Notes: a model not told the origin generated them from the sequence alone. 64,000 nucleotides of DNA from Glossina fuscipes (GCF_014805625.2 NW_023998415.1:18897135-18961134), one strand, 5' to 3'; shown: positions 10,779 through 23,340, counted from the stretch's first letter. Program-made: numbers and translations.

Positions 10779-11755
10779 TATTTTACTTTTGCTCTGTGTA
10801 ACAGCGTGCAGATACGTTGCATGTATTTATGTTTGTATTTTTATTTGTATTCGAGGCAACAAAGCATTCTCGTACGTAGCCATCGAACGTATTATATAGA
10901 ATACAAGTTTACCTGAACATTGTGACTTAAACTGCGAATAACGTCCGACTCTTACCGCTATTGATAACAACTACAACATTACCCCTGGCACGGTTTATAC
11001 GTTAACTATGTTGTAGACAATTTATGACAGTTGGTGTTGGTGTGTATAAGAATTTTATGATAGACGTGTTGTCGCATTATTTTAAACACCAACAACAATA
11101 ATAATAAACACGATTCTGTTGCTATTACATATTTTTGCTGCTGCTGTTGGTGCTACTTTAGTGCGACAACAATAACAGCAACAACATCAATAATTATGTT
11201 GATGATGAGTTTTTATGGAGTAGTTTAATGGCCAACCATTAATGTTGATATTTACCGTAATTTGTAGACCGCGGGTACGGATTAATTTCCCATTGTAAAC
11301 CGTAAACCTGTTTGTGTGTTTATAAATACGTATTGTTATATTTTATATTTATTGACATTCCTCTATATATATATATAGGTATGTCTGCAAATGCATTTGT
11401 ATATGTGCATGTATATGTGTGGGTATTCATGTAGTAAAACTCTTTTGTGTAAAAGTTTAAATGCTTTGTAATTTATTGTAGAAATTTTTTACACATTTGC
11501 TGTTAAAGTTTATTTGATTGCAGACAACTTTAAGTTGAAAAGATTGTCTGCGGTAACTGCACTCATTAAAACATTGAAATAAAATTTAAAGCAAGCGTGT
11601 GCACTTTTTGACATTAAAATTTCATGTGACAAAGTTCTTCATTTCTATCCTTGTTTTTTTTTGTTTTTTTTTCTGTTTCTATTGAGGAAAATCTTTTAAT
11701 TTTGTATAGATATCCTGCAGCAGAGACTGTGCTTAGGGTACTAGAAGCTTTCCTT
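10775..11755. other. Non-coding; CAACAA/AATAAT-rich
   Basis: Contains ACAACAATAATAATAA-type stretches near 11090-11200 and a TA run at 11365-11378. No gene signal. Confidence 0.65.
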
Positions 11756-11756
11756 T

Positions 11757-11760
11757 CCTT

Positions 11761-11803
<43 letters not shown>
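11757..11803. repeat. (TC)n microsatellite
   Basis: About 22 TC units with one G interruption. Confidence 0.95.
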
Positions 11804-11804
<1 letters not shown>

Positions 11805-11807
<3 letters not shown>

Positions 11808-12235
11808 ATTTATTTTTTTAAAATTTTTTTCGAGTAGATAATGATGCCACGCTTTCTGTTTGCCAAATGAAATATGTAAAAGTGAGGAAAAGCCTCTGAA
11901 AACTTATCAGGATACTTTTCCATATGCGCTTTTACACAAAGCGACACACGCATACGGCCGCACATTTATACTTGGTTATTGCAGCATTTATAGATGCAGA
12001 CATGTACAAAAGATAACAATTTTATTGTCCTGAGATGAGCCCGTATATATACGTGAATTTGTATTTATGTATGCATATATGATAGATGCGTATGTATGCT
12101 TGAGTTTTTTGCGTACTGGTTTAAATCCTATTTAAAGCTATCACCAGTTAGGGTGTACCTGCATACTTTCATTGCTACATTTTCCTTTCCTTTTTTTCAT
12201 TTTTTTTTTATTTTTTTTTTGCTTTTCCCCGTAAC
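11805..12235. other. Non-coding; nothing recognised
   Basis: AT-rich with T runs near 12190-12220. Confidence 0.65.
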
Positions 12236-12239
12236 CTAA

Positions 12240-12790
12240 CTTAATTTCGCGTATATGATGACCAATACAATGGCTAAATCTAGTGGTAGCTCAGTAGCAG
12301 CACGAACAGGGCATTGTCACTGACCTAATAGGATATACCGACCAAGTAAAGCCAACAACGATGCCAAACCGATGTGAACTAAAACCAAAACCATCAATGC
12401 AGTAACCAGTCAAGCGTATAGCCACAGAACACGGCGTCAATGTTGGCCTAAAGGGCGCCAGTAATAACTTACAGAGCACGTACTGTGTTGCGCATATAAC
12501 CATGTTGCGCTAAACCCCTCTCCGAACCCGGCAACCCATCAAACAAATCAGCTTCAGTGCAGTCATACACATGTACTCTGATCTGAACAAAAAAGAAAAA
12601 AAAAAAATTGTAAAAAACAATGTTTTTTTCTTTTGCTACTGCTACTGGTTGGTATGAGCTAGAGTTTATTCGTTTCGCTTGCCTGTGCTTTAGTTTGTTT
12701 CTTGTTCATTGTTGGTTTTGGCTACTACAACAAGTGGTGCCATCAAGTACCGAAGGGCTGGCCCAGGCTGTCAGGCCAAACAACGTGTAT
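12240..12790. other. GC-richer block without simple repeats; identity unknown
   Basis: This interval, interrupted only by a 13-A run near 12600, stands out by its balanced composition and lack of microsatellites. The longest frame is 70 codons on the minus strand (12291-12503), with no motif or signal peptide. The plus strand offers ATG ATG starts near 12256 but soon hits stops. It could be an untranslated exon, a conserved non-coding element or an old transposon. Confidence 0.3.
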
Positions 12791-12813
12791 TCCAGCATTC
12801 ATACATTAAGCTT

Positions 12814-12814
<1 letters not shown>

Positions 12815-12847
<33 letters not shown>

Positions 12848-12871
12848 CGAATATATATACATATATATATA
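12815..12871. repeat. (TA)n microsatellite
   Basis: TA repeats with a few C/G interruptions; gives a spurious Y/I-rich frame. Confidence 0.95.
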
Positions 12872-12874
12872 AGT

Positions 12875-13428
12875 TTGTATGCTTTTAAAATGTACACAAA
12901 CAGTATCTAGCGATTTTATTGTTTGATTCGTTTACGTGTATGTTCCTTGTGTATACAACTACATACTTTTTTGTAATAATTTAAGACAAGGCAACGAAAA
13001 AGTCTACTCAGTTCGCGAGAGCATTTGTAAACATTTTCCGATGGTTGAAATATAAGCTTTTCTTCTTTTTTGTATTTTCGTGACTTTTACTAACTTTTCT
13101 AGTTAAGACCTCACTGTCAGTAAAATGTTTCATTGGTATAAACTATTCGATCGCTTGTAAGCAAGTATAAGTTTTGAATGACGATCTACTATATTACTGT
13201 TGACTATTTGGTTAATACGTATTTTAAGGGATGGAATGGCATTTTTGTGTATTTCCACTTTATTTGTACAGGACTGTGATGTATATATGCGGACTCTTCT
13301 TCCTCTTCTTCGTTTTCTTTTTTAAGGGTGCAATCCGAATCTGCTACGCGATCACAAGCCACTAGAAAATTATTCAACTAAACTTTAACAATATTTTCCT
13401 TCGTTGTTATAATCGCGTCTTCAAACGA
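12875..13428. other. Non-coding; nothing recognised
   Basis: AT-rich DNA ending in the GA repeat. Confidence 0.65.
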
Positions 13429-13430
13429 GC

Positions 13431-13431
13431 G

Positions 13432-13489
<58 letters not shown>

Positions 13490-13493
13490 AGAG
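13431..13493. repeat. (GA)n microsatellite
   Basis: About 30 GA units. In flies GA arrays can bind GAGA factor, but an array this uniform is most simply a microsatellite. Confidence 0.95.
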
Positions 13494-13860
13494 CGAGTTT
13501 GTTGGTGAAACTAATTTATCGCCGATGAGGTCCTTTCCTCCCGATAAACTAAACTAAGCCCTTGTATAAAAAACCATATAGTACGGTATCGTTTTGGAAT
13601 AGTCAGGTTAATGTTAAAGTGCGAAAATAGTTTATGAATTTTTTTTCTTCCTTCCTCTACTTGTTATCTCTCCTGAAGACTGTCGCGTATGTAAGCGAAA
13701 TCGTCTGATTAGTTGGTGAAAAAGAGAAAACCCAAAAAAACAAAACACTTTAAGAGGCACTTGAGTTAATATTTCGATAGTTTGTTTGAAAGTTTCGTTT
13801 TGGATTTTTAATTTTTGAAAAATTTTTTACTATCTGATCGAAATTTTCCCCAGATACTTT

Positions 13861-14012
13861 ATATGTCGCAGAGCGTGCATGGGTAGCCCAAGGGATAAGA
13901 ATCGAACCTACCGTGTCAGTGTTGGTGGAGTTCAAATCACAAATGCGGCAGAGCTTGCGTTGGTCGTACTTATAGCGAGTCCTCAATCACCACTTACCCA
14001 CTAGGCTGCAGC
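13861..14012 (-). repeat. tRNA-like fragment with two B boxes
   Basis: The minus strand carries GCAGCCTAGTGG (14009-13998), close to a pol III A box, and GTTCGATTC (13907-13899), a perfect B-box core. They lie about 91 bases apart, too far for an intact tRNA promoter. The plus strand has another B-box core, GTTCAAATC (13930-13938). Two similar direct segments, GTCGCAGAGCGTGC and GCGGCAGAGCTTGC, flank the centre. This looks like a rearranged or dimeric tRNA-derived element distinct from the three-copy SINE, but no second copy confirms it. Confidence 0.35.
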
Positions 14013-14014
14013 GA

Positions 14015-14865
14015 TCACATCCCAATCTTCTTCTCTTTCCTCACTCCTTTTTGACTGTCGCCGCGCTATATATGGACAAAGAGTGATATCGCCTGCGGGA
14101 TTGATGACATTATGAATGGTTAAAATTTCCTTACGAGAATGACTCCAGTGTGGCAATATTTGTGTTTAATATTTTTCAAAGATCTTTTGTTTGCAATATT
14201 CGATGATTCGCTTGCTCTAACTGAAGTCCACGACTATTGTTTTATTCGACTGTGCTTCGTTTTTTTTAAGCTATCGCTATGACTTACCAATGGCTAATTC
14301 AATAGCAAATCAATGGTATTGGTATAACTGTTTTTATTCCGACAATGGTGAGCATTTAAAATTCGCTTTCAATCTAACATAATCTTCGTGCCTAATAGTT
14401 GCCTAATAAAGGTATTTAGTACACTAACGGTATGCTAAATCTTCAATTTCTTTTGCAACGAGCAGGCATATCCAATAAAATCTGCTTATTGCTTATGTTG
14501 TTAAGATGGATTCACTTAACTGTATGTTTGCCTATATATATCTATGTTTATGATTATTTTCCGCATCAAATAATAAAAATTGTGATAGAAAGCTGAACTG
14601 GCTTTCCATTTAATGCGTACTGAAATGAGTCTTGGAACACTAATCTGCGGATGATTGCAGGCGGAGATTGTAGCAATAATATATGTAAAGAGTTGATTTT
14701 TTGTTGAATGATATCAATAAAAAATCATTGAAAAGCTTCTCGTTACATATGAAGTACATTCGAAATTCACCTTAGAGCGAATATACTTCTCTCGCTTGTT
14801 TTTGTGCTGACAATCACCTAACTAACATTTATAAGGTCGTATGTAAGTGTGTATGTAAATATATG
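14015..14865. other. Non-coding; nothing recognised
   Basis: No motif-bearing frame. Confidence 0.65.
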
Positions 14866-14867
14866 AG

Positions 14868-14929
14868 TATATATATATATATATATTTATAAATATATTT
14901 GTTTGTTTGTTTGTTTGTTTGTTTGTTTA
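14868..14929. repeat. (TA)n then (TTTG)n
   Basis: TA run followed by about seven GTTT units (14898-14929). Confidence 0.95.
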
Positions 14930-16800
14930 TGTGTATGTTAGGCGTATATTCTGGTGTTGTTACAAGTTTTGCATTTTTCACTTATTCTGGTCATTTGCCA
15001 AAATTGATTTTTGGCACTGAAATCTACAAGATGTATGGACTGCAAATGCAAAATAAACAAATGTTGTGTGCTGTCTTTTTTTTATTTTTTTTATTTTTTA
15101 TTATTATTATTTTATTCTATGGTCCTGGAAAATCGTAGTGATGACATTACCGAATTAAAAGAAGAAGAAAAAAAAAATAAGCACAAGCAAGAAAATTATA
15201 TTAATCTTAAAGCGAATCTTGAATACCCACCAAGATGGCCATCAACATAGCCGTCAACATTATTGTTCAATGGTAGGCCTGACCGATCGGTCCTAAACGT
15301 CTACTTCGCAAACGTGAACATATTTATTAAGACAAGTGTTAAATTCATAATCACATTAATTATTGATGCATTTTTCAATTCTTATCGATTTAGAAACCTA
15401 TGTGTGACACAATATGAAGTTTTGATCGAATTTTCGATAAACATATATTAAAGCCGTCAGTCAAGCTTTCGCTTAAATAAAAACATTTAAGATTTTAGTG
15501 CAACTTTGATACTCGACTTTACCGCTTAAGCAGCATTCAGGCTTGATGAGGAGAACGACTTGGAATTTATTGCAACAAAATAGTCTATATATATATGTAA
15601 GTTTGCGAATTTAAAAAACAAAAAACAAAAAAAAAAACACTTGTTTAAATTAATGACAACGAATTGGGAAGATGGGGTTGAAATATTTTTGAAAAATTTT
15701 TTGCAAAAATCAGGTATAGCTTTATACAAAAATATAAAATTTATGCGTTCGAGTTGCAAGTTTTCTATTGTGTGTGTTGGCACATTTCCTTATACGGTAT
15801 TGATTTCTAAGTTTGCTCATGTATACTTATTTATACGAGAACATACTTATATACTATATTTTATGCACAGTGAAAGTTTATTATGACCAGTTTATAGGTT
15901 TTGGCAATAAATTGTTTTCTACAGCTTTTAAGGACTTTATTTTTTTTATTTTTATTTATATTTTTATTTTTATTTTTTTTTTTCTTTTTTATCTTTCTTA
16001 AGTTCTTAGACACTCATGCCAACAATTAGAAAAATTGAAATCATTTTCAATTTCTTATAAAACAAAATATATTTTATGTACAAGGTATGTGTATAAGGTA
16101 TGTGCGTTGTTGTTGCCGATGTTTTCTATGTAGACAATTAATTTCCTTTGATGTTTGTGTACAAGGTAATGCATTTGTTCCCTAGAATAGTTGTTGTTGT
16201 TGTTTCTTAAATATTTCTTCAGCTGACGCCAAATTGTCTGGCGTACAAGCTCCTGCGTTTGTAGGTCGTTCTCTCTTCTTCTTCTGCTTCTTCTCCTTAC
16301 TTATTTTTTTTTAATAGTTTATTTATTTAGTTTTTATTATACTTACAGTTGTGTTGGCTGCCGCATGCTTCCTTTTGTTATTATACAAATCACGCATTAA
16401 CTGCATTTTTCTCCATATAGCTTACACACGTACAAACGCATATTCGCTCAAGCGTGATTCCCGCGGACTTTCAGCTTTTTCATGCACGCATAAACATAAA
16501 CACATGAATCATATCATGGTGTGATTAACTGTTTGTGTATAAACATTTATGCATAAGTATGAGAGGAGAACTATACATTTTATAACGGTGTATAATTGAG
16601 AAGAAAACACTTGACATACAACTGTACACAATCAACCATGCAAAGTTGCCTTTCATGTAAGCGCACTTACTCCTTAAGCGGGGTGGCGAGATAGTAGAAT
16701 ACACTTAACACATGTAAATGCTTTTCAAATAGAGATCAAGAGTTGCCATATACTTGTTTTTTTTTTGTTTTTTTTTGTTTTTTGTTTTATAGTGCGGTGC
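14930..16800. other. Non-coding; T-rich tracts
   Basis: Holds TTTA/T-rich stretches at 15076-15115 and 15938-15985 and GTT units at 16188-16203. Overlapping frames at 14899-15250 and 15526-16001 are low-complexity. Confidence 0.7.
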
Positions 16801-16805
16801 CACCG

Positions 16806-16935
16806 CACTCTACGTATATACTCTATATATAATCCAGATGCATCGAAAATCTTGCTTTCAATCAATCAGTCTGTGCGTCTGTCCATTTGATTATTAAGCA
16901 GATCGTTTGTCGAGATATTTTGCGGCGGCGATATT
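16806..16935 (+). repeat. Dispersed fly repeat, weak copy D
   Basis: GTGCGTCTGTCCATTTGATT and TTTGTCGAGATATTTTGCGG echo the GTCTGTCC and GAGATATTTTGA blocks of the family. Flanks are not alignable, so this is tentative. Confidence 0.35.
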
Positions 16936-16939
16936 TAAA

Positions 16940-19900
16940 ATCCGTTCTTAAATAAATTTTTCATAACGTAATGTTCCTCATTTAAAAAACTCGCCCACAA
17001 AGCCAGCAATAACCCGAGAAGTATTTCGGGATATTCTGTCAACAACAACTTAAAAAAAATTAAGCAAATATTGACTGACTTATTATTATTATTATTATTT
17101 TGCGAGAAAAAACGAAAGCCCAGCAAAGAAACAAAATAAAAAAAAAAAAAAAAAAAAAAAAAACGGTACTACTTGATGTTCATGTACATGATTAAATAGA
17201 TTTAACTAACTATATGTTGTTGAAATGATTTTTGCATTTATTTTCTTTTCTATCATTTGTTTTTTTTTTGGGGGGTTTTTTTTTTATTGATTTGTATTGC
17301 TTTGTTTTAAAGGAATTCTTTGAATATTAATCTATAAAATGATCCATGATTTAGTGTTTTTTTTTTTTTTGTTTTTTTGGACACAAAGGTGGTCTGAAAA
17401 TATTTTACGATGTTATTTAACTAGAAAAGCACACAATACAATTCCAGCGCATATATGCAAAAATGAATATTCAACCACATGCTTATAGTATACACACCCC
17501 ATCATCGAACGTTCATATCTAATCCTCAATATTCTGGCGTTTTCTAGTATCATTCTTATTCTTTTCCAACGAGCCATAACCCATTCATTCTAGTGTGTTA
17601 AAAAAGCAGAAGAAAAACAAAAATAAAAATCAAAACGAGAACAGAAAAGAAAAATTCATCTACTAACCTTCCTCCGTCCCCTCTCCCTCTTCCTCACCCA
17701 CTCCTTCTCCACCCGCTCACTCTCGTTGTGACTTTGCGTAGAGAACAATTTGTTTATTGGCAACTTAAGCGCGTTTTCTTTGCTATTTTGCTTCTTTTTT
17801 TTTTTTGTAAATTTTCTGACAACACAGTGCAAATAATGATGTTGTTGCTAATGATGATAGTGATGTTGTCTGTTTCCTTGGCTCTGCGCCGTTTCTGCCG
17901 TTGGTGTTCTCTCTTCTTTTCTGATTTGACTGTTTGCTGAGGTTGTGGCATCTCGTTAAGTAGTTGTGATCATTTGTTTGTTATTGAAGGCAAAATTTGC
18001 ATCTTGATGAGATTTGTTTTGTTTTGTTTTTCTTCTTCCCCGCAGTGTGTGTTATAGTGCTGGTGTATTTCAGTATTTTATGTCTTTTTGGCTCGTTGGT
18101 AGTTGTATGTGCACAACATTTCTTTGATGTTTTCGCACTTTACTTAAATAAAAAAGTAATTTCACAACATTTCTAGCAAATTTTATTTTAAATTTTCTTT
18201 TTTCAATTGTTTTCATTGATTTATATCTATTCTTGCAAAATGAAAATCAAATTTTTTTTTTAATTTAAAAATTTTGAAAATTTATTTGAAAAAAATGTCA
18301 TCACTTTACGCAAGATTTAGGCGAAAACGAAAAACCGAAAGTTCCAAAAACCTTCAATATTTGCCCATTTGATAAATCGTAGAAACTCTTCACTTAGAGA
18401 GTAACTATCTTCCAAACGCCGTTAATTGTAAAATATGTACTGAATCACTTGATTCATGTTCTGTGCAATTCTGAAAATTCTTCTCAGTAATCGAAAAAAT
18501 ATAGTTGCAAAGAGGAGCTAACATCTGAAAGATATCATTAATTGACATGAAAGTTTTGGGCGAAAGCAAACTGTTTCTGGAATGAACACCAGACGTTATT
18601 CAGGCTTTGAATTCTTGAAGAAGCTCTAAGTGATTGCATCAATCTTCAAAGAGACTTTGTTGATGAACAAAGTCGAAGGGGAAGAAAATATTAGTCCCGG
18701 GACTTATTGACCTTTGGATTATTTATGAAAAATTTCGCATATTTTCTTCGTTAATATCTAAAAATGACAGTTACTGTCAATTAGATTAGTCCGGTATAAT
18801 TCACATATACCAATTTTATATATGTTTTTATTCCATAACTCTTTTTCCTCTCACTAGAACAACTGCTGGTTGAATTCCGTAGAAACTTTCTTTTCAAGTT
18901 CGGTTAGTATTTTTTTAATTTTTTATTCATTATTTTATTCATTAAAAGTATAGATCAAAAGTTTTTCATACAACAAGTTTCTGTCCATCTGTTCCGTCAA
19001 AAGTCCTTTACATAACTTTTTCGAATTTTGCTACGAAATATCCTTCCCCTTGTCTTCTCTAAAAGGTGTACATAGTAAGAATTATACGATCACTGTAAAA
19101 AAATTCTGACGATAGCTATATCGAAGTAATCCATGGCAGAAAAACCAATCAATCAAGTTTCAACAACTTAAAGGTAAAGAACTTTAAGATATATACGATT
19201 AGAGATAAGCCTAAACATAAAGATGTTAGGTAATGTGAATGTTCAAATTAGAAAGTATCTTTTGTTTTCAAATTGATGCAATTTCAACGTAAAAAAATTA
19301 TTTGAATTTAATTTTAGTAGGGTTCAGTGACATTTTCATTTGCAGAATATAATGGATGTGATGACCTAATGTCGGCTTCTCATTAAAAACGGGTATTTTA
19401 TCAGGGATGATATTTATGAAAATATAGTTTTAAAAACAAAAAGGAGAACTTAACGTACCAAAGTAAGTTCGGCTGTATTTTGATGCGTAGACATTGCAGC
19501 TATGATATGTTCTAAGCAAAACATTGTTCAATGTTCACCACGACTTTATATATAATTGTTGATCAGTTCGTCCAACCTTAGCGCCGTAGCGTGGTGAATA
19601 TTTGCCGCCAAATGATCTAGAATGCGCAGCTTGTCAGGATAGACGTGAATTTTATTTTGATTCCCAAAGGAAAAAATTTAAGGGTTTCAACTCACACGAT
19701 TGCATAACTTTCTTATGATTCCAAAGCGTTCAGGGATCGCAAGTCGCTGCGAAACGAAACTGAGAAATAGATTGGATATTTTCACTTCTGAAAAACCCAC
19801 AAAAAAAGAAAGAAAGATGCATTTGGAACTGGAACTAACAATTTCAAAAAGTATCACTCTTAATAAACGACTGTTCGTAATTGTGCCCGGCACCGATTTT

Positions 19901-20350
19901 GCTTTTGGCCGGATACAACCATTTACAAGCTAGACAAGGAAACATAGTGGAATTATTTAAAAGGAATTAAAGAGAGGGGCATGCAATTAACACATTCTTC
20001 CCGAGAGTATGTGTGTCTCAATAGGAATTAATTTAGCGATAGTGAAAGAAAAGACTTCAAGATAAGAATTCTTATTGCAGGTAAACCTTTGTGATCGTAG
20101 TATTGAACTCAAAAATTCATTAGCAAACTTATTCCGGCTTTTTCTGCGATGGAGAATGCTTATGATTCATGGGCCCTCCGGTGGGTACTTTCATAAGTTT
20201 AATTAACTTAGTTTGCTTTTTATAATGGACATTATAAGAAATCGGCCTCAGTTAGAGATTTATAAAAAAGTTACGACAAAAGCAAGCTATGATTGCCTCC
20301 ACGGGTATCAACGAATAACATGTCTCTGAAAATAATGCAAAGTAAGCGAA
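16940..20350. other. Non-coding; old repeat texture, nothing firm
   Basis: Contains a 26-A tract (17138-17163), T/G runs (17259-17285) and GTTTTGTTTT near 18015. Stretches at 18960-19120 and 19440-19650 (AAGTAAGTTCGGCTG) look like degraded dispersed repeats but cannot be aligned confidently. Confidence 0.6.
17138..17163. repeat. Poly(A) tract
   Basis: About 26 consecutive A after ACAAAATAA. Confidence 0.95.
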
Positions 20351-20354
20351 ATAT

Positions 20355-20650
20355 TATAGTGGAACATGGCTTATCATTAAATACCCTACGCCACTTCGTT
20401 TAGTACAATTTTTCATATGAAAACTTTTCCAAATGAGGTGTTATGTGGGAATTTATCGAAAAAGTCGCCCGATCGCGAGTATTTTCAACAGTGCTCGTCC
20501 TTGGGCCAAGATAAGTCGATCAATCAAATTTCACCCTAAAATATCACAGAAATCGCGCTTGTAGTTTAAACACAAGGAACAAGACGTACAGACAAACTTA
20601 GATCGTTTCCGAAGTTAATTCTCAAACTGGTCCGTATTGATAGCGGGTCT
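20355..20650 (-). repeat. Dispersed fly repeat, copy E
   Basis: Starts TATAGTGGAACATGGC, then ATTAAATACCCTACGCCAC, and later AAATATCACAGAAATCGC, CTTGTAGTTTAAACACAAGG and ACGTACAGACAAAC. The same ordered blocks are in copies I (30417) and K (63013), and all three begin at the same internal point, ATAGTGG-CCAC. This shared start suggests a true element boundary or a common truncated subfamily. Confidence 0.75.
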
Positions 20651-21195
20651 TCCTCAGGTTCGTCCGCATGTTTACACACACTGACGACTAACTAGTTACT
20701 TTCAAAGAGTGATATAAGACTTCTTATAATACTCTTTCAATTATATATCCGTGTAATACTTAATCAGCTTTTACATAACGTACGCTAGGCTGGGTGTGCT
20801 AGTTACCCCCTTTCAATTGTTGACGATTGTCATCAATAGGGCAAGCTGGCTCAGTATCATTGAATAGGGGAATGAGAGAATTGGTGAAAATTGAAACTTT
20901 ATCGGCCATAGCAGTCAGCTTTTTTGCAGATTTATAAAACTTTAGCTCGAAAAGATTCGACTTAACCAGTTGGCTGCATAATTTATATTTAAAAATCCCT
21001 TACAAAAGCCTGTAATTAAAGTAAAACGATGACGTCAAGTGCAATACAAATGGTTGGTTAATAAAATTTCATCTTTATTAGATCAAAATTTAATAATTCA
21101 TTGTTGAGAAAAGTGTTGTTATTAAAAACCTGAAAAGTTTTACGAAATAATAAACTTCATAAACATAAAAGTTTCTAATAACAATTCCATATATA

Positions 21196-21352
21196 TATAT
21201 ATCCTATAAGAGTGTATCAAATTCGTGTGCAACATCCAGAAGCGCTTGGGATTCGACCCGCCTTCTATTATGCCGCACGATTCAGAACCATTTTCTGAAG
21301 CTTGTCGGTCCGTCTGTCCGTCTTTTTTTCTTGTGTCCGAAATTTTTGAGCT
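21196..21352 (+). repeat. Dispersed fly repeat, copy F
   Basis: GTATCAAATTCGTGTGCAAC, CATCCAGAAG, TTCGACCCGCCTTCTATTAT and GGTCCGTCTGTCCGTC appear in the order of copy G. The CCGTCTGTCCGTC core is best preserved here. Confidence 0.75.
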
Positions 21353-21499
21353 AATATATTTATAAAGTTGATACACTTACGTGTTTTGATTCAAAAACGA
21401 ACGCTAATGCAAACGATCCGCATCGGTCGGCTTCTTCAACCACTTTCCATATAATAGTTTACTATGCGATCCGATTTTGAACATTGTGAAGCGTAGACC

Positions 21500-21900
21500 C
21501 TTTGATAAATGAAATCGAAATCGATGAACAGAAAAGTTGGGATCACTCATTGTACAAACACGTCGAAATGAACTAACTCATAATTAGTTCTACATTGACG
21601 AAGAGCCATTGGCTTATAATTGCCAGTCAATGACAGAGGAAGATGACTTCTGCTTTCTTTTAGTAAACTAGATGCATATATCGAACCTCTCAAAAGATTA
21701 TGTTTGAATGTAATTCCTAGCAGATTGCTTCTGGTTTCTAGAACCGGCAAATCTATAACTATGCAGCAATTAGCACGGGGAGGGCGAAGCAACAGAGAAT
21801 GCAGATTCTGTAGACTCGATGCCCACTTTGTAATACGGCGTCCATATAACGCAGTTTTATTCAACAGCAGGACAAACCCGACTGTAAATCATAAATATAC
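21500..21900 (-). pseudogene. Non-LTR retrotransposon RT C-terminal fossil
   Basis: A 105-codon minus-strand frame (21864-21547) reads ITKWASSLQNLHSLLL, then PPRANCC, LPVLETRSNLLGI, LLRGSIYASSLLKE and RTNYE. The family order is 'FxxxxxxxLh...lPpYexRC..l.Lp.Le.RR', 'dlL.G.Id...LL', 'vP.R.LR', then '(T)NYg'. It is the piece directly downstream of the LEYASVVW motif seen in the fossil at 160-665. The LEYAS part and the catalytic YxDD are missing, so this is a 5'-truncated dead copy. It is notable for keeping an open frame over this length. The plus-strand frame at 21704-22012 is its shadow. Confidence 0.75.
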
Positions 21901-22609
21901 GAATCATCAAACTGTTGGGCCCTTTCTTTCTGCGAACTCCAGCAGCGCCGTCTCTTTAATAACATCAGATCGCAGAAATCGCAATTTTGGATCTAATAGA
22001 ACTGCCGGATAAAAAAACTATGCAATCTATTAATTTTAAATTTATTGATTTCTCAAAATAGAAGAAAAAAATCTTGTCTCAGATAACATGTAAGAGCTCA
22101 AGCATCTAATAGATAGAGATATGAAATCACATATTTTCTTACAGTATTTTTTCATCCGTTCTTTTGAACGGTTATGTTCTTCTATGGCTTCCAAATGTCA
22201 ATTCTTTCATTGCTTTTGTCCAAACGGCCCATATTCTTACGACAACCACGAACTACTTCCTGCTGAACTAGGTTTAGAGTAACGCGTATATGCGCACATA
22301 TGCATTCATCTGATTGAACCGTTTATATATTTATGATGGTTTTTATTAATCTTAAGTGAGGAAATTTATGAAACAGCTTGACATTCTTTGTTTTCCTTTC
22401 TTTGACTACGTTGTACCTAACCAAATTTAACTCATCTTAAAGATATGCTTTTCCACGCGGGATATATAACTTTGTAATTTTGATGTTCTCAATGTAGTCA
22501 AGTAGTTGGCGCTTTTGTCCAATTAGTAACTAAAAAATTTAAATTTTAGCGACGACACTATTTGTGTGAACAATGTATCCGCTTGGACCTTTTTTTTTCT
22601 TTTTATATT

Positions 22610-23340
22610 CTACATCAGTTGTGCGGCAGGGTATATTAAGTTTGCGCCGACGGTTATGGCACCCAGAATGCCTTGAGATAGGCGCACTTTTTATTATACC
22701 GATCGATTTAGGAAATGATTCTTCGCATGTCTGCCCATCTGTCAATATATTCTTGTGCCCCACCTACGCGCTACTATTTTCGCCCCACCTACGGACCACT
22801 TTTTCGGCCAATCCTCATATAACCTCTTATTTTCAAACGTAGTTAAGGTAGAAAAAATGTTGTAATTTATAGGATTACGCGGCGCAAATCGCTTAGTCAT
22901 AAAAGTAAATTTCGGATTTTTGAATTGGTGCGAAAATTTTGGACCGACTGGGCCAATTTCTTCAACCTCTTGTCATATAGCCGTTTGTGCAGGAACTGAA
23001 GCTTTATATGGTAAGAGGAACTAATTTTCAATACCTTTTTATGAAAATTTGGTTTACGCAAGTCTTTTTTCTGAATTCAAGCCGATATAGGAGTTCTGAT
23101 AAGCACCAAGGTTCTCCATGCTAAAAAGTTCTAATTTTTAATATTTTGTGAGAAAAATTCGTTCCTAGTGAATCAGTCATAAAGTATTTTGATCACGTAG
23201 ATCTGTTCTTTACATTGCACCATATATGAGGATAAAATCTATGATAAATAAATGAAGTTTGCTAAATTAAGATGACGTTGGCGCTTTCAAGAAGATTAGT
23301 AATATTCGGCTTTGCCCGACTATAGCATTCTTACTTGTTT
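22610..23340 (+). repeat. Dispersed fly repeat, longest copy G
   Basis: Left part: GGCAGGGTATATTAAGTTTG, GGCACCCAGAATGCC, GAGATAGGCGCAC, TTATACCGATCGATTTAGG and TGTCTGCCCATCTGTC. The centre has GCCCCACCTACG twice, 25 bases apart (22757 and 22782). The right end is TTCGGCTTTGCCCGACTATA then TTACTTGTTT at 23340. Copies F and B match the left part; copy H starts with the complement of the right end (AAACAAGTAA). About 730 bases, so it is the best local estimate of full length. No frame with transposase or RT homology was seen. Confidence 0.75.

Noticed and set aside
12291..12503. 70-codon minus-strand frame in the GC-richer block
   Set aside because: No motif, no signal peptide and no splice context; kept only as a property of the block.
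13431..13493. GA array as a GAGA-factor promoter element
   Set aside because: A uniform microsatellite with no other promoter signal nearby.
18840..19120. Another dispersed-repeat copy (TTTCTGTCCATCTGTTCC)
   Set aside because: Only one short pyrimidine block fits; flanking blocks do not align.
21704..22012. 102-codon plus-strand frame
   Set aside because: Shadow of the minus-strand RT fossil.
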